Positions 34,035 to 42,448 are shown, counted from the stretch's first letter. The stretch is 64,000 nucleotides of DNA from Bradyrhizobium erythrophlei (GCA_900129675.1 FSRD01000001.1:5817501-5881500), one strand, 5' to 3'. Notes: generated by a model not told the origin, from the sequence alone. Numbers and translations are program-made.

Positions 34035-34044
34035 GGCCCTCCAC

Positions 34045-34344
34045 CTATGCCCCTTCAAGCGTAATCAGCATGTCCAAGTCGCTTGTGCATTGGCGCCGGA
34101 GAGCGATCAGCGGCAGATATTCTGGCGAGGTGTACCAAGCGTTGAGAGCGTCCATGTCCGGAAATTCAATTACGACTACACGTTCTGGCTTCCAGTGACC
34201 GCCTTCGGGAAATTTGTGGCTGCCACCCTTGGTTAGGTATCGGCCTCCGTGCTTCGCAATCATCGGACCAACCTTAGTTCGATACTCCTCAAACTTCTCG
34301 GCGTCCGTAATGATGTGTTCAACAACCAAGTATGCTTTTGCCAT
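34045..34344 (-). CDS. DUF1330 family protein
   Basis: A 99-residue protein with site AGGGAG before the ATG at 34344. The fold is a dimeric ferredoxin-like alpha/beta barrel, indicated by AKAYLVVEHIITDAEKFEEY, RTKVGPMIAKHGGRYLTKGG and RVVVIEFPDMDALNAWYTSP. DUF1330 proteins are small and cytoplasmic with no agreed function. The gene lies just upstream of the SRAP fragment on the same strand. Confidence 0.9.
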   Translation of the reverse strand: MAKAYLVVEHIITDAEKFEEYRTKVGPMIAKHGGRYLTKGGSHKFPEGGHWKPERVVVIEFPDMDALNAWYTSPEYLPLIALRRQCTSDLDMLITLEGA

Positions 34345-34367
34345 TTTTCAATCTCCCTGCTCAAACA

Positions 34368-34781
34368 TCACCGCTCGCCCGGCCACCACGTCGAGGGCGG
34401 ATCGCTCGCCGTGATCTTGGTGGGCCGCAGCGCGACCAGATGGCTGCGCTTGTACGGATAGCCGCGAACTTCCGAGCAGTCCTTGCAGCGCATGTATCGT
34501 TCCAGTTCATGGACCGGCGTTGCCTTCGGTCGCCGCACGATGTCGAGCGCGACCGTCTGATGCGTGTTGCAGCCAAGGCACTTCACTTCGAGATAGCCAA
34601 ACCCGGCGTTGATCGCGTCGCCCAGCGTCGGCGATGGCTGCGCCGGACCTTGAAAGCCGAGCATGCGCTTGTTCCACGCCTCGACCGCGAGCCGGTCGGC
34701 GTCCTTGCGTGCTTCCGCCGCCCGCTCTGCCGCCGCCCGGACCGATGCGCCGTAAATGGTCTCGCGTGACTTGGTGCCCAT
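34368..34781 (-). CDS. Hypothetical protein with a four-cysteine zinc-ribbon
   Basis: A 137-residue protein from the ATG at 34781 (MGTKSRETIYGASVRAAAER); 44 upstream codons are open but low-quality. The N-terminal half is helical and charged. The C-terminal half contains two CxxC knuckles (KCLGCNTHQTVALDIVRRPK and MRCKDCSEVRGYPY), a likely zinc-ribbon. I know it as a small conserved rhizobial family without a known role. It is 23 bp upstream of the DUF1330 gene, so the two are probably co-transcribed. Confidence 0.65.
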   Translation of the reverse strand: MGTKSRETIYGASVRAAAERAAEARKDADRLAVEAWNKRMLGFQGPAQPSPTLGDAINAGFGYLEVKCLGCNTHQTVALDIVRRPKATPVHELERYMRCKDCSEVRGYPYKRSHLVALRPTKITASDPPSTWWPGER

Positions 34782-34982
34782 GCGAGGGAGGATGCGCCGA
34801 GGCACGACGGACAGGCAAGCCGCTACAGATTGCGGTGGATAGCGCGCCGGGCACAACGGGAGGCGACGCAGACCTGTGCCGCGACTTGAGCGTCGGTCAT
34901 CATGCCTCGTCATTCAATTATGAGTTCACTTCCGCTTTCGGCGGCATAGCGTGACCCTGTCGGCAACGGTCTCCAGCCCGGA

Positions 34983-36065
34983 TCACTTAGCCAAAAAAAG
35001 ATTGATCTCGTCGAAAAACCGGGCAGTGGCGGGTTCGTGCTTGAGAAAGAGATGATTCCGCCCCGGAAGCGCTATGAAACGAGCATGTGGAATCCCCGCC
35101 GCCATTTGACGGCCAGCATCGATCGGGACCATAAGATCGTCACGCGCATGCATGACGAGCGTCGGCACCTTCACTTGCGAGAGCAATTCGCGCACATCGA
35201 AATTATTCACGACTTCAAAGAGGCGAGCCGCGATTTCAGGTGATGTGGTCTTCCGTTGAACGTCGTTGAACCAATCAGCCTGTTCCTTAGTAGCCTCGGG
35301 AATGAACTGCGAAGTGAACATTTGCCGGAATGCCGGATCATCCATGCCCCAACCGAGCCGCATCAGAGTTCCCATCGCCTTTCGCTTCTCATGCTCCCCC
35401 TGTGATCTTTTGCCGCCGCCCAGCGCAAAACCACCATACAGGATCAAGTGAGAAAGGCGCTCCGGATGCCGCACAGCGTAAGCAATGGATATGGCACAAC
35501 CTTGGGAGATGCCCAAAAGCGGAAAGCGCTCTATCCCTGTGGTATCGACCACGGTTTCTAGATCGTTGACCCATGCCTCGAGAGAAAGCTCATCGACATC
35601 CCAATCCGACAGCCCGTTGCCTCGTGCGTCGTATCGAACCAGCGTGTGATTTCTCGCCAATCCCTCGAGCAAATGATGCCAGATCGGGCTCTCCCAATCG
35701 TATTCAAGGTGGTTCATCCAGTTCGCCGTCTTCACTAGAGGTGAACCCTGTCCCACGGTTGCATAGGCAAGGCGCACCCCATCGGGCGCTCGGCAATATT
35801 TAATCTCCTGCGTCATGCTAACGGAACCGAAGTTCACCGAATAGACTTCGACGGGCTTCGCGATGTTCTTGAGGTTCCGAAGCCCCAGGTTCTCGCAGGT
35901 AAACGAGAGTTTTTCGAGCAAGTGATCGTGCGCTTGGCGCGAAATGCAAATTCCGCCCGGCTCGGCTATACTCTCAAGCCGTGCGGCGATGTTCACGCCA
36001 TCGCCGTAAATATCGTCATCGTCAATTATGATGTCGCCGAGGTTTATGCCAACCCGAAATTCGAT
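34983..36065 (-). pseudogene. Adenylate/guanylate cyclase-alpha/beta hydrolase fusion, 5' part removed by IS copy B
   Basis: Reading down from the IS boundary the frame gives RIEFRVGINLGDIIIDDDDI, then YGDGVNIAARLESIAEPGGI, the C-terminal half of a class III cyclase catalytic domain. After a linker an alpha/beta hydrolase begins (YCRAPDGVRLAYATVGQGSP) with RYDARGNGLSDWD, the nucleophile elbow GISQGC, the acid in MHARDDLMVP and the catalytic His in GRNHLF. The N-terminal cyclase half with the metal-binding aspartates is missing because the gene is cut at the left end of IS copy B (36066). The hydrolase part could still be made from an internal start such as the Met of MTQEIKYC. Confidence 0.75.
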
Positions 36066-37162
36066 CCTGTGTGTACCGAAAACCCTATCCGGGTTTATCG
36101 AATGATAGAATCGGCTAAGTTGGCGCGATGATCGCGCTGATCTGCTTCGTTCTGGCTGTGCTGGCCTCGCCATTCAAGTCGAACATCCGGCTTGAGGCGG
36201 AGAATGCAGTGCTTCGACATCAGCTGATCGTCTTGCGACGCAAGCTGAAAGGCCGGGCTCGCCTCACGAACAACGACCGCTGGTTCTTCGTTCAGCTCTA
36301 TCGCTGGTTCCCGTCGATCCTTCCGGTTCTCATGATTATTCGACCCGAAACGCTGGTGGGTTGGCATCGGGCCGGCTTTCGCCGCTATTGGCGTTGGAAA
36401 TCGTGTCGACGGGGAGGGCGACCGCAGATCGAGACAGAATTGCGCGCGCTGATCCGGCAGATGAGCACAGAGAATTTGCTTTGGGGTGCGCCGCGCATCC
36501 ACGGCGAACTGCTCAAGCTCGGGTTTAGCGTCGCTCAATCAAGTGTCGCCAAGTATATGGTCAAGCGACGCGGGCCTCCAAGTCAGGAATGGCGGACCTT
36601 TCTGCGAAACCACGCGCCGGACATCGCCGCCATGGATTTGTTCGTAGTACCGACCATTGGCTTTAAGCTGCTGTATGGCCTCGTCATCATCCGGCTTGAT
36701 CGCAGAGATCTCGTCTGGATCGGCGTCACAACCAACCCGGCGGCGGAGTGGGTTGCACGTCAGATCACCGAGGCTTTTCCTTGGGATGGCGCTCCGCGCT
36801 ATATGATCCGAGATCGAGATCGAATCTACGGCACTGTCGTCACGCGCCGACTGCGTGCCATGGGTATCCGAGACACGCCAATTGCACCGGCCTCGCCTTG
36901 GCAGAACTGCTTTGCCGAACGGCTGATCGGATCGATCCGGCGCGAGTGTTTGGACCACATCATTGTCCTGGACGAGGAACATCTGCGTCGGATTCTGAAA
37001 AACTATGCTAACTATTACAACGGCGTGAGAACGCATCGGTCATTGAACAAAGATGCGCCTATCTCTCGCCAGGTTCAGCGATCCGGCGTCATAAATTCGC
37101 GCGCCATACTGGGCGGACTTCATCGTCAATACGTTCGGATTTAGATTTTCGGTACACACAGG
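36066..37162 (+). mobile_element. Integrase-type IS element, copy B
   Basis: The 1097-bp element is bounded by inverted ends CCTGTGTGTACCGAAAA (36066-36082) and TTTTCGGTACACACAGG (37146-37162). It holds one intact transposase gene. No target duplication is visible at the flanks, and both flanking genes are truncated. This fits deletion of the DNA between the insertion and a second site. Confidence 0.8.
36128..37144 (+). CDS. IS transposase, rve/DDE integrase type (copy B)
   Basis: A 338-residue protein. An N-terminal helical DNA-binding part (NIRLEAENAVLRHQLIVLRR, then RPETLVGWHRAGFRRYWRWK) precedes the retroviral-integrase-like catalytic core. The acidic residues lie in AAMDLFVVPTIGFKLL (D), MIRDRDRIYG (D) and AERLIGSIRRECLDH (E). 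The ending is YYNGVRTHRSLNKDAPISR and LGGLHRQYVRI. Uninterrupted by the intron found in copy A, it shows the ancestral junction LLWGAPRIHGEL. It appears intact. Confidence 0.9.
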   Translation: MIALICFVLAVLASPFKSNIRLEAENAVLRHQLIVLRRKLKGRARLTNNDRWFFVQLYRWFPSILPVLMIIRPETLVGWHRAGFRRYWRWKSCRRGGRPQIETELRALIRQMSTENLLWGAPRIHGELLKLGFSVAQSSVAKYMVKRRGPPSQEWRTFLRNHAPDIAAMDLFVVPTIGFKLLYGLVIIRLDRRDLVWIGVTTNPAAEWVARQITEAFPWDGAPRYMIRDRDRIYGTVVTRRLRAMGIRDTPIAPASPWQNCFAERLIGSIRRECLDHIIVLDEEHLRRILKNYANYYNGVRTHRSLNKDAPISRQVQRSGVINSRAILGGLHRQYVRI

Positions 37163-37308
37163 GGCGCGCCGTTTAGATGTCCGACCAACTCGCCGGACGG
37201 CCGATTGAGGTTGATCCCTTTTAGCTCGTAGATTTTTTGGCCGTCGAGGTCGAAGCCGTTCACCACGGCAACGTGGATGCCATTGCTATTGAAAATATTA
37301 CCGCGCAC
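37163..37308 (-). pseudogene. Short conserved protein truncated at its 3' end by IS copy B
   Basis: A GTG at 37308 follows a perfect AGGAGG (37315-37320) and starts VRGNIFNSNGIHVAVVNGFD, then QKIYELKGINLNRPSGELVG before running into the IS end at 37162. The sequence resembles small rhizobial proteins with repeated I-Y-x-L-K-G motifs. The last part is lost. On the minus strand it lies upstream of the truncated cyclase gene, so IS insertion plus deletion joined the two remnants. Confidence 0.6.
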
Positions 37309-37571
37309 GACCGACCTCCTACGGAGAGGCCCCGCCGCGAAGGTTGCGCTTTTTGGCCGGCGATAGCGAGCCAAATCGCGCGCTCGGGCTATTTCCCCTT
37401 CGCCTTCAGCCCGAGTCGGCTAAGCGGCGCCGTCGGCGGAGCCGCTCGCGCAACGGTAGGCGATGGCGGCGCTGTCTCATGGCGTAGATCCGCCGCGCCC
37501 GCGGGCCGCTCCCGTCCGGACGGCCGCGGCAGCTTCGCGATCGGCCGCCGCAGCGCACGGCGGCTTAACGC

Positions 37572-37691
37572 TTAGGTGAGCACAGTGCTTTGTGGCTGTG
37601 CCTGGCGCTCATTCATGCTGCTATGCTTGATACGGTCGCCCTCGCAGCCGGCCAGCAACAGTGCGAGAGCCAACATTGCTAAGACGCGCAT
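37572..37691 (-). CDS. Very small lipoprotein (39 residues)
   Basis: The ATG at 37691 has a good site (GGGAGATC). The peptide MRVLAMLALALLLAGCEGDR continues IKHSSMNERQAQPQSTVLT and stops. The lipobox LLAGC places the acylated Cys at residue 16, leaving only 24 residues outside the membrane. Small lipoproteins of this type occur next to mobile-element genes and may act as entry-exclusion or lysis factors, but no role can be assigned here. Confidence 0.6.
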   Translation of the reverse strand: MRVLAMLALALLLAGCEGDRIKHSSMNERQAQPQSTVLT

Positions 37692-37758
37692 TAGCTGATC
37701 TCCCAAATGCGCCGAGTAACGCATGGGCGCCGCCACGGCGCGGCGGCAATCGCCTCTC

Positions 37759-37968
37759 TCAGTCGTCTCGAAGCGCGGCCGCTTTCCCAGTCTCAGTTAC
37801 CTCGTACACGACATCACTGATATTGACGGTGACTTCGGTCAGCCAGCCTAATGCTGCGAGACGTTTATATTTTCTACGGTCAAGCTTTCCAGCGGTGTAT
37901 TTCCTACCGCCCGCAGCAGCGATGTTGCGGATCAACTCAAGGTCGGTCGGTTCCACCGGTGGAGTCAC
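37759..37968 (-). CDS. Small hypothetical protein, winged-helix-like
   Basis: A 69-residue protein whose start overlaps the stop of the ribbon-helix-helix gene by 4 bp. The sequence (PTDLELIRNIAAAGGRKYTA, then KLDRRKYKRLAALGWLTEVT, YEVTETGKAAALRDD) reads like a minimal winged helix: a helix pair followed by a wing (WLTEVTVNISDVVYEVTETG). It is probably DNA-binding. Coupled translation with the RHH gene suggests the two act together. Confidence 0.65.
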   Translation of the reverse strand: MTPPVEPTDLELIRNIAAAGGRKYTAGKLDRRKYKRLAALGWLTEVTVNISDVVYEVTETGKAAALRDD

Positions 37969-38294
37969 GATTTCTTCGCCTTCGGCCGGTCGTTATCGGG
38001 CGTCCCGGCCGTCAAACTATCGATCGCCTTTGATGCGAGATCAGCCAGGGCGGCGCGCTGTCGCTCCGAAGGCGCCGTCTTCACGGTTAGGCCAAGCTCG
38101 ACCAGGCGCCGGATTGCTTCGGGCCGGGACAGCTCCGGCTCTTTCCGCTTGGCAATCCAGGCGTCGACGGCGGCTAGATCAGCGGGCGGGAGACGGAGAC
38201 CGATTTGCGGCGCTCCTTTTCCATTGCTGCCCTCGTAAAGCGCTGGTCTTCCGCGCTTCTTTTTACTGCTACCAATTATTGTTGACTTGGCCAT
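37965..38294 (-). CDS. Ribbon-helix-helix DNA-binding protein
   Basis: A 109-residue protein from the ATG at 38294. The basic N-terminal tail (STIIGSSKKKRGRPALYEGS) contains an AT-hook-like RGRP. The RHH core is PQIGLRLPPADLAAVDAWIA, then PELSRPEAIRRLVELGL, as in CopG/MetJ-type regulators. The C-terminal part is helical and basic. It overlaps the winged-helix-like gene downstream and lies 2 bp after the stop of the next gene upstream, so the three form a compact operon, probably of mobile-element or toxin-antitoxin-like regulators. Confidence 0.75.
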   Translation of the reverse strand: MAKSTIIGSSKKKRGRPALYEGSNGKGAPQIGLRLPPADLAAVDAWIAKRKEPELSRPEAIRRLVELGLTVKTAPSERQRAALADLASKAIDSLTAGTPDNDRPKAKKS

Positions 38295-38296
38295 GA

Positions 38297-38497
38297 TTAA
38301 CTGATACCAGAATAAGTGAGCCGGGGCAAGGCTGGACCCTTGGCAATACCCGTAGCGTGCTTGGTGTTGTGCATCTCCGCCTCCGCCGCCGTTTTGTAAG
38401 CGGCCGCAGATACTTCGCCGTTTGTAAAGATTGCCACGGCCAAATAAGGAAGCCCTGGCTTCGGGGGATCGTAAACCGCAAACGTAATTCCAGCCAT
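38297..38497 (-). CDS. Small hypothetical protein
   Basis: A 66-residue protein with a perfect site (AGGAGGCG) before the ATG at 38497. The sequence (MAGITFAVYDPPKPGLPYLA, then VAIFTNGEVSAAAYKTAAEA) looks like a small alpha/beta domain. It is the first gene of the three- or four-gene minus-strand operon with the RHH protein. The function is unknown. Confidence 0.65.
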   Translation of the reverse strand: MAGITFAVYDPPKPGLPYLAVAIFTNGEVSAAAYKTAAEAEMHNTKHATGIAKGPALPRLTYSGIS

Positions 38498-38612
38498 TTC
38501 TCGCCTCCTGAAAACCCGAGTATAAGGTTACTCTCGTGATGCACGGTCTATTTTCCCGTTGAGCAGCCATTACTACGGCAAGTGCTTTGAACCCGCGTCC
38601 GAAAGACACGCT

Positions 38613-39002
38613 TTGACGACACCTTCGGTTATATCCGTCATTGATGATGACGCATCGGTGCGTACCGCGACGAACAATCTTCTGAGGTCGCATGGGTACA
38701 CGGTCCGCACATTCGCGTCGGCAGAGGAGTTCTTGCAGTCGGCCCAATTGAATGACACGTCCTGTGTGATTGCGGATGTGCAGATGCCGGTTATGAGCGG
38801 CCCGGAGCTTATGACGGTCATACGCGGCCAAGGTCACCGTGTGCCGTTCATCTTCATCACGGCCTTTCCCGATGAGAGCGTCCGCGCCCAAGCGCTGAAC
38901 GCCGGGGCAATTTGCTTCCTGGCCAAGCCCTTCGCCGGACCCACTTTGATCAACTGCCTCGCCACCGCTCTGCAGGGACATCGCGGCGGAACAGGGGACT
39001 GA
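38613..39002 (+). CDS. Stand-alone response-regulator receiver protein
   Basis: About 129 residues. The TTG at 38613 just before TTPSVISVIDDDASVRTAT fits best; a TTG at 38559 would add 18 residues. The receiver domain is complete: acidic pair DDD, phospho-acceptor Asp in CVIADVQMPVMSG, conserved Thr in FIFITAFPD and Lys in FLAKPF. It resembles FixJ-type receivers, but no DNA-binding domain follows, so it would act as a phospho-relay or sink. No kinase gene is adjacent. Confidence 0.85.
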   Translation: MTTPSVISVIDDDASVRTATNNLLRSHGYTVRTFASAEEFLQSAQLNDTSCVIADVQMPVMSGPELMTVIRGQGHRVPFIFITAFPDESVRAQALNAGAICFLAKPFAGPTLINCLATALQGHRGGTGD

Positions 39003-39191
39003 GATGGTGAACTTCGGCGCAGTATCGGGAGTGGCGCCTCTCTGATCGGCTTGGCGACAGCGACCGGGATTCGGTCCAATATCGATTTAAATTGTAGCCG
39101 TCGCGCGCTTAGCGGTCCTCTCTCGGATGCTGACGCTTGCTGCTCACGCTATCTGTGGTACTAAGGCGGCCTCACAATCAAGGAATATTGA

Positions 39192-39377
39192 GTGCCTAAA
39201 AAAACAAAGAAGACGGTCGTGCGTCGCGAATACACCAAAGCCGATGTGAAGGAGTTGCGCGCGCACTCAAAGGCGAAAACAGCCGTCGTTAAAATTGCGA
39301 AGCTTACAAAACGTAGTGTGGGTTCGCTGCGGCAGAAGGCGCTCAAGCTTGGGATTCGTCTAGGCCACCGACGCTAG
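39192..39377 (+). CDS. Small basic helix-turn-helix-like protein
   Basis: A 61-residue protein with a GTG start at 39192 (site AAGGA). It has a very basic N-terminus (KKTKKTVVRREYTKADVKEL), then a helix-turn-helix-like part (AKTAVVKIAKLTKRSVGSLR, QKALKLGIRLGHRR) in which 'LTKRSVGSLRQKALKLG' would be the recognition helix. I know similar short proteins from rhizobia (SANT/Myb-like). It is probably nucleic-acid-binding; its targets are unknown. Confidence 0.65.
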   Translation: MPKKTKKTVVRREYTKADVKELRAHSKAKTAVVKIAKLTKRSVGSLRQKALKLGIRLGHRR

Positions 39378-39431
39378 GTCCGATGCCGCTCGGCTCGCTG
39401 ACAATATGACTAAGCAAAAGCGGAAGATCAT

Positions 39432-39566
39432 ATGACGCTGTTCAATAAGGTTTTCTCGACGAGGACCCTATTGCAGATCATCTGCGTTCTGGGTGCAGTC
39501 GTCGCGATGAAAGCATTGAGCGCGCATTATGATTTCAGCTGGGCAACCGCGTTGGCGGCTGAATGA
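39432..39566 (+). CDS. Very small membrane protein (44 residues)
   Basis: The ATG at 39432 follows GCGGAAGAT. The peptide MTLFNKVFSTRTLLQIICVL continues GAVVAMKALSAHYDFSWATA and stops at 39564-39566, giving one transmembrane helix in the first half. It lies 54 bp downstream of the basic HTH-like gene on the same strand. The function is unknown. Confidence 0.4.
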   Translation: MTLFNKVFSTRTLLQIICVLGAVVAMKALSAHYDFSWATALAAE

Positions 39567-39889
39567 GAAAACAGTCCCGACCATCGCTGCGTCAGCGCAG
39601 CATTCACATACGGCTCAGAACTTTCCGTTGCCCTTCGCAGGGATGTCGACCATGACGTGTGCTGCAGCCCGCCCCGAGCCTGACCCACGTTCGAAGCGTT
39701 GACGCTTTGCCGTAGCATGCCGAACAGACGCCGCGGTGGCGAATTAGCCGAACGACCGGTTATGGCGCGCAAAGCGGTCATTCGTGAGTGGGAGGACAGC
39801 CGAAGCGTGTGCGTCTCTTGATTGAGAGGATCGCAAAGGTTTTTTTCGGCGTCAGATGACCGATCTGGATAGTTGGCGGCCATCGCGCA
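39567..39889. other. Gene-free stretch
   Basis: About 320 bp. Frames are open on the minus strand but composition and content are not protein-like. No RNA gene or clear repeat was seen. Confidence 0.35.
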
Positions 39890-40187
39890 TCATCTGGCCT
39901 TCCTCGTCCCCGATGTCCTTATTCTTGTTGGCCTGATTGGCTTGGCACCAGCACGGATGCTCGTTTCGAGATATGCAATAGCAGCCGTTCCGATTTCAGA
40001 TTCCAATACATTCCATGACAGATCGGCGAGCGCTCCGTCGTCAACGCGGGCCTTGCCCACGATCGCGGCGGCAAGAAGATGGAAGGAGACGCGGACAAGG
40101 AGTTCTGCCCTGCTTTTCGGCACGCCATCCAGGAATGGCAGTAGTGCTTCGCGATACGCGGCGAAGATGCGATGGCGCCCGCTGTGC
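39890..40187 (-). pseudogene. 3' part of a TetR-family regulator gene, cut by IS copy C
   Basis: From the IS boundary the minus strand reads HRIFAAYREALLPFLDGVPK, then SRAELLVRVSFHLLAAAIVG and SWNVLESEIGTAAIAYLETS, the look of a TetR ligand-binding C-terminal domain. The N-terminal helix-turn-helix is gone, replaced by IS copy C at 40188. It is not functional. Confidence 0.5.
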
Positions 40188-41272
40188 CTGTCGGAAATCA
40201 TATTCGCACATACAGATGATGAAGTCCGCCAAGAAATGGCGTGGGCAAAATGCGACCAACGGCATGTACTGTTCGCGGCGACGGCGCGTCCTTGTTGATT
40301 GAAAGGTGCGTGCGAGCCGAGTTATAGTAGGTCGCGTAAGATCGCAGCAGATGATGAAGATGCCGCTCGCCGAACACGACAACGTGGTCAAAACATTCCC
40401 GCCGGATCGAACCGATCGCCCTTTCACAATATCCGTTCTGCCACGGCGATCGCGGCGCGGTTGGCCGATCCCGGATGCTCATCGCCCGAAGGCGGCGGAT
40501 GAAGACGTCTCCGTAGACGGCGTCGCGGTCACGAATGATGTATTGCGGCGCTACTTTCCAACCATAGGCCTCGGTGAGCTGACGCGAAATCCATTCAGCC
40601 GTTGGGTGCGCAGTCACTCCCAGCCACAGGATTTGACGGCGATCGTGTTGCAGAATCAGCAACCCGTAGAGCAGTCGGAATGAGATTGTCGGAACCACGA
40701 ATAGGTCCACCGACGCGATGCCGTCGGTATGATTATGAAGGAACGTCTTCCACCCTTGGGACGGCGGTCGCCTTCCCCTCGCCATATACTTTGCAACGGT
40801 GGTTTGTCCGACATCGATGCCGAGCTTGAGAAGCTCGCCATGAATCCGTGGTGCGCCCCATAATGGGTTGGCGAGACTCATCTTGCGAATGAGCTGACGG
40901 ACTTCCAGCGGGGTCTTTGGACGGCCACCGCGCGGTCGTGATTTCCAGCGCCAATACGCTCGGAAGCCGGCACGATGCCAGCGGATAACGGTCTCCGGCC
41001 TGACGATCTTCAAAGCGTCCAGCACGCCGGGTGCCAACCGATACAACCCGGCAAATACCAGGCGGTCGATGCTGCTGAAGGCTAGTCGCTGTGGCGATTT
41101 ACGTCGCAGCACGTTGAGCTGATGACGAAGCGTCAAGATCTCTGCTTGCAGCGACGCTCGCGACCGGAACAATCCGATCAGCGCCAACCAAATCAGGCTG
41201 CAAACATCTCTCATCAACCAAGAGCATCGCCCAATTCGACTTCACTTGCTAGCCGGATTGAGTTTCCGACAG
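40188..41272 (-). mobile_element. Integrase-type IS element, copy C
   Basis: The ends are CTGTCGGAAA at 40188-40197 and TTTCCGACAG at 41263-41272, perfect 10-bp inverted repeats. The element is 1085 bp and holds one transposase gene on the minus strand. Its left end type equals that of copy A. It cuts a TetR gene on one side; an IS630 element begins 9 bp beyond the other end. Confidence 0.85.
40198..41217 (-). CDS. IS transposase, rve/DDE integrase type (copy C)
   Basis: A 339-residue protein closely similar to the spliced product of copy A (MRDVCSLIWLALIGLFRSRA, LYRLAPGVLDALKIVRPETV, SLANPLWGAPRIHGELLKLG). The DDE core is SVDLFVVPTISFRLLYGLLI, YIIRDRDAVYGDVFIRRLRA and GYCERAIGSIRRECFDH, ending LGGLHHLYVRI. 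It appears intact. It gives the reference sequence across the point where the intron sits in copy A. Confidence 0.9.
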   Translation of the reverse strand: MMRDVCSLIWLALIGLFRSRASLQAEILTLRHQLNVLRRKSPQRLAFSSIDRLVFAGLYRLAPGVLDALKIVRPETVIRWHRAGFRAYWRWKSRPRGGRPKTPLEVRQLIRKMSLANPLWGAPRIHGELLKLGIDVGQTTVAKYMARGRRPPSQGWKTFLHNHTDGIASVDLFVVPTISFRLLYGLLILQHDRRQILWLGVTAHPTAEWISRQLTEAYGWKVAPQYIIRDRDAVYGDVFIRRLRAMSIRDRPTAPRSPWQNGYCERAIGSIRRECFDHVVVFGERHLHHLLRSYATYYNSARTHLSINKDAPSPRTVHAVGRILPTPFLGGLHHLYVRI

Positions 41273-41294
41273 TGACACTAGTCGCCCGATTCAT

Positions 41295-42107
41295 TCAGAT
41301 TGAGGGGTAGAGGTGCTTGAGTTTGATGCGAGCATTGGGGGTTGTGAAGTGCCAGTTTGCCGTGGTGTGGTTGGCATTGCGGTCGTGCTCCCAGGCGGCG
41401 ATTTCCTCGATGAGGGTTTGTTTGTCGGGAATCCGGCGATCGAGGCACTGGGACGATAGGACGCCGAGTTCGGACTCCGCCAGATCAAGCCAACTGCCGT
41501 GCTTTGGAGTGTAGTGCCACTCAAAGCGCTCGACCAGCCGCCTGGCTTCGGCGGCGGGAAAGGCTTCGTAGAGTGATGCCTTGCTGTGGATGTTGAGATT
41601 GTCTTGGACCAGAACAATGGTCCTGGCGTTGGAGAAGTGGACATCGGCCAAGTCTTTCAAGACGTGAGCGTAGTCCAAGGCGGTATGGCGATCGGTGACT
41701 TTGACATGGCGCCAGCCTTCGAGCGGTGCAAACATCATGAAGAGGTTGGCGGTGCCGTTGCGCTCGTACTCGTAATCGCAACGGGCCGGACGTCCCGGTT
41801 TCATCGGGATCGGCAGGCGCGTTTCGGCGAGCAGTTGCTTTGAGGTCTCGTCCAGGCACACAAGCGGGCAATCAGGATCACGTGGCCGCGTGTAGACGGC
41901 CAGCACGTCCTCCATGGCGGCTACGAACGCGCTATTGGCCTTCGGCGGGATGACCCAGCACTGTCGGCGATGGGGCTGGAGAATGTTTTTTTGAGCGCCC
42001 TTCCGATCGTTGAGTCGCTGGCGCGATCGACAATCTGGAGTTCCACGACCTTTTTCTCCAACAGCCGCAGCGTCCAGCGTGCGCGTCCCTTGGGAGGTTT
42101 GGAACAA
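41295..42107 (-). CDS. IS630 transposase, catalytic part (OrfB)
   Basis: The DDE domain of the IS630/Tc1-mariner superfamily: PLVCLDETSKQLLAETRLPI (first D), IVLVQDNLNIHSKASLYEAF (second D, in the QDNLNxH motif), WHYTPKHGSWLDLAESELG (last acidic residue, E in place of D). The part upstream of about 41992 in this frame is not protein-like. The domain is therefore made as a -1 frameshift extension of OrfA at the A7 run (T's at 41986-41992 on the plus strand), giving a fusion of about 390 residues. Confidence 0.88.
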   Translation of the reverse strand: MFQTSQGTRTLDAAAVGEKGRGTPDCRSRQRLNDRKGAQKNILQPHRRQCWVIPPKANSAFVAAMEDVLAVYTRPRDPDCPLVCLDETSKQLLAETRLPIPMKPGRPARCDYEYERNGTANLFMMFAPLEGWRHVKVTDRHTALDYAHVLKDLADVHFSNARTIVLVQDNLNIHSKASLYEAFPAAEARRLVERFEWHYTPKHGSWLDLAESELGVLSSQCLDRRIPDKQTLIEEIAAWEHDRNANHTTANWHFTTPNARIKLKHLYPSI

Positions 42108-42448
42108 GCCAGGGCAATCAGTTTGGCTTCTTTCTCACCGTCAAAAATCCGCGCTACCGCCGGTGTTGCCCGTTGCTTGCGGCTCAACACCGCCTCGAAG
42201 CCTTCCTCCGCCAGTTGCTTCCGCACCCGGTAAACCATGGAAACGCTGGTGTCCAAAGCCTTGACAATCCGGCTGTCACTCCAGCCTGCACCGGCGTCCG
42301 AGACATCGGCCTTCAACAATATTCTCGCCTTCAGCAACCGCTGGGCCGGGCTTTTGCCTTTCCGTATCAACGCTTCAAGCCGTTCGCGTTCCTCGTCGCT
42401 CAGCCGCACAACATACTTCTTTACCGAAATCTCCTTGGCAGCCATCAT
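41921..42448 (-). CDS. IS630 transposase, DNA-binding part (OrfA)
   Basis: A 175-residue frame from the ATG at 42448. It has two helix-turn-helix units: SDSRIVKALDTSVSMVYRVR (about residues 55-75) and ARWTLRLLEKKVVELQIVDR, then SDSTIGRALKK. It is useful only up to Lys-Lys at the AAAAAAAC slippery run; after that the zero frame is short nonsense. A -1 slip joins it to the catalytic frame, the arrangement known for several IS630 members. Confidence 0.85.
   Translation of the reverse strand: MMAAKEISVKKYVVRLSDEERERLEALIRKGKSPAQRLLKARILLKADVSDAGAGWSDSRIVKALDTSVSMVYRVRKQLAEEGFEAVLSRKQRATPAVARIFDGEKEAKLIALACSKPPKGRARWTLRLLEKKVVELQIVDRASDSTIGRALKKTFSSPIADSAGSSRRRPIARS

Noticed and set aside
37237..37575. 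Plus-strand frame of 112 codons downstream of IS copy B
   Set aside because: It starts antisense to the truncated gene at 37163-37308, which has a perfect ribosome site, and then becomes Arg/Ala-rich noise.
39567..39883. Possible minus-strand gene of about 118 codons
   Set aside because: It is rich in Ser/Arg/Asn without hydrophobic periodicity, has no ribosome site, and overlaps the end of a more convincing small plus-strand gene.
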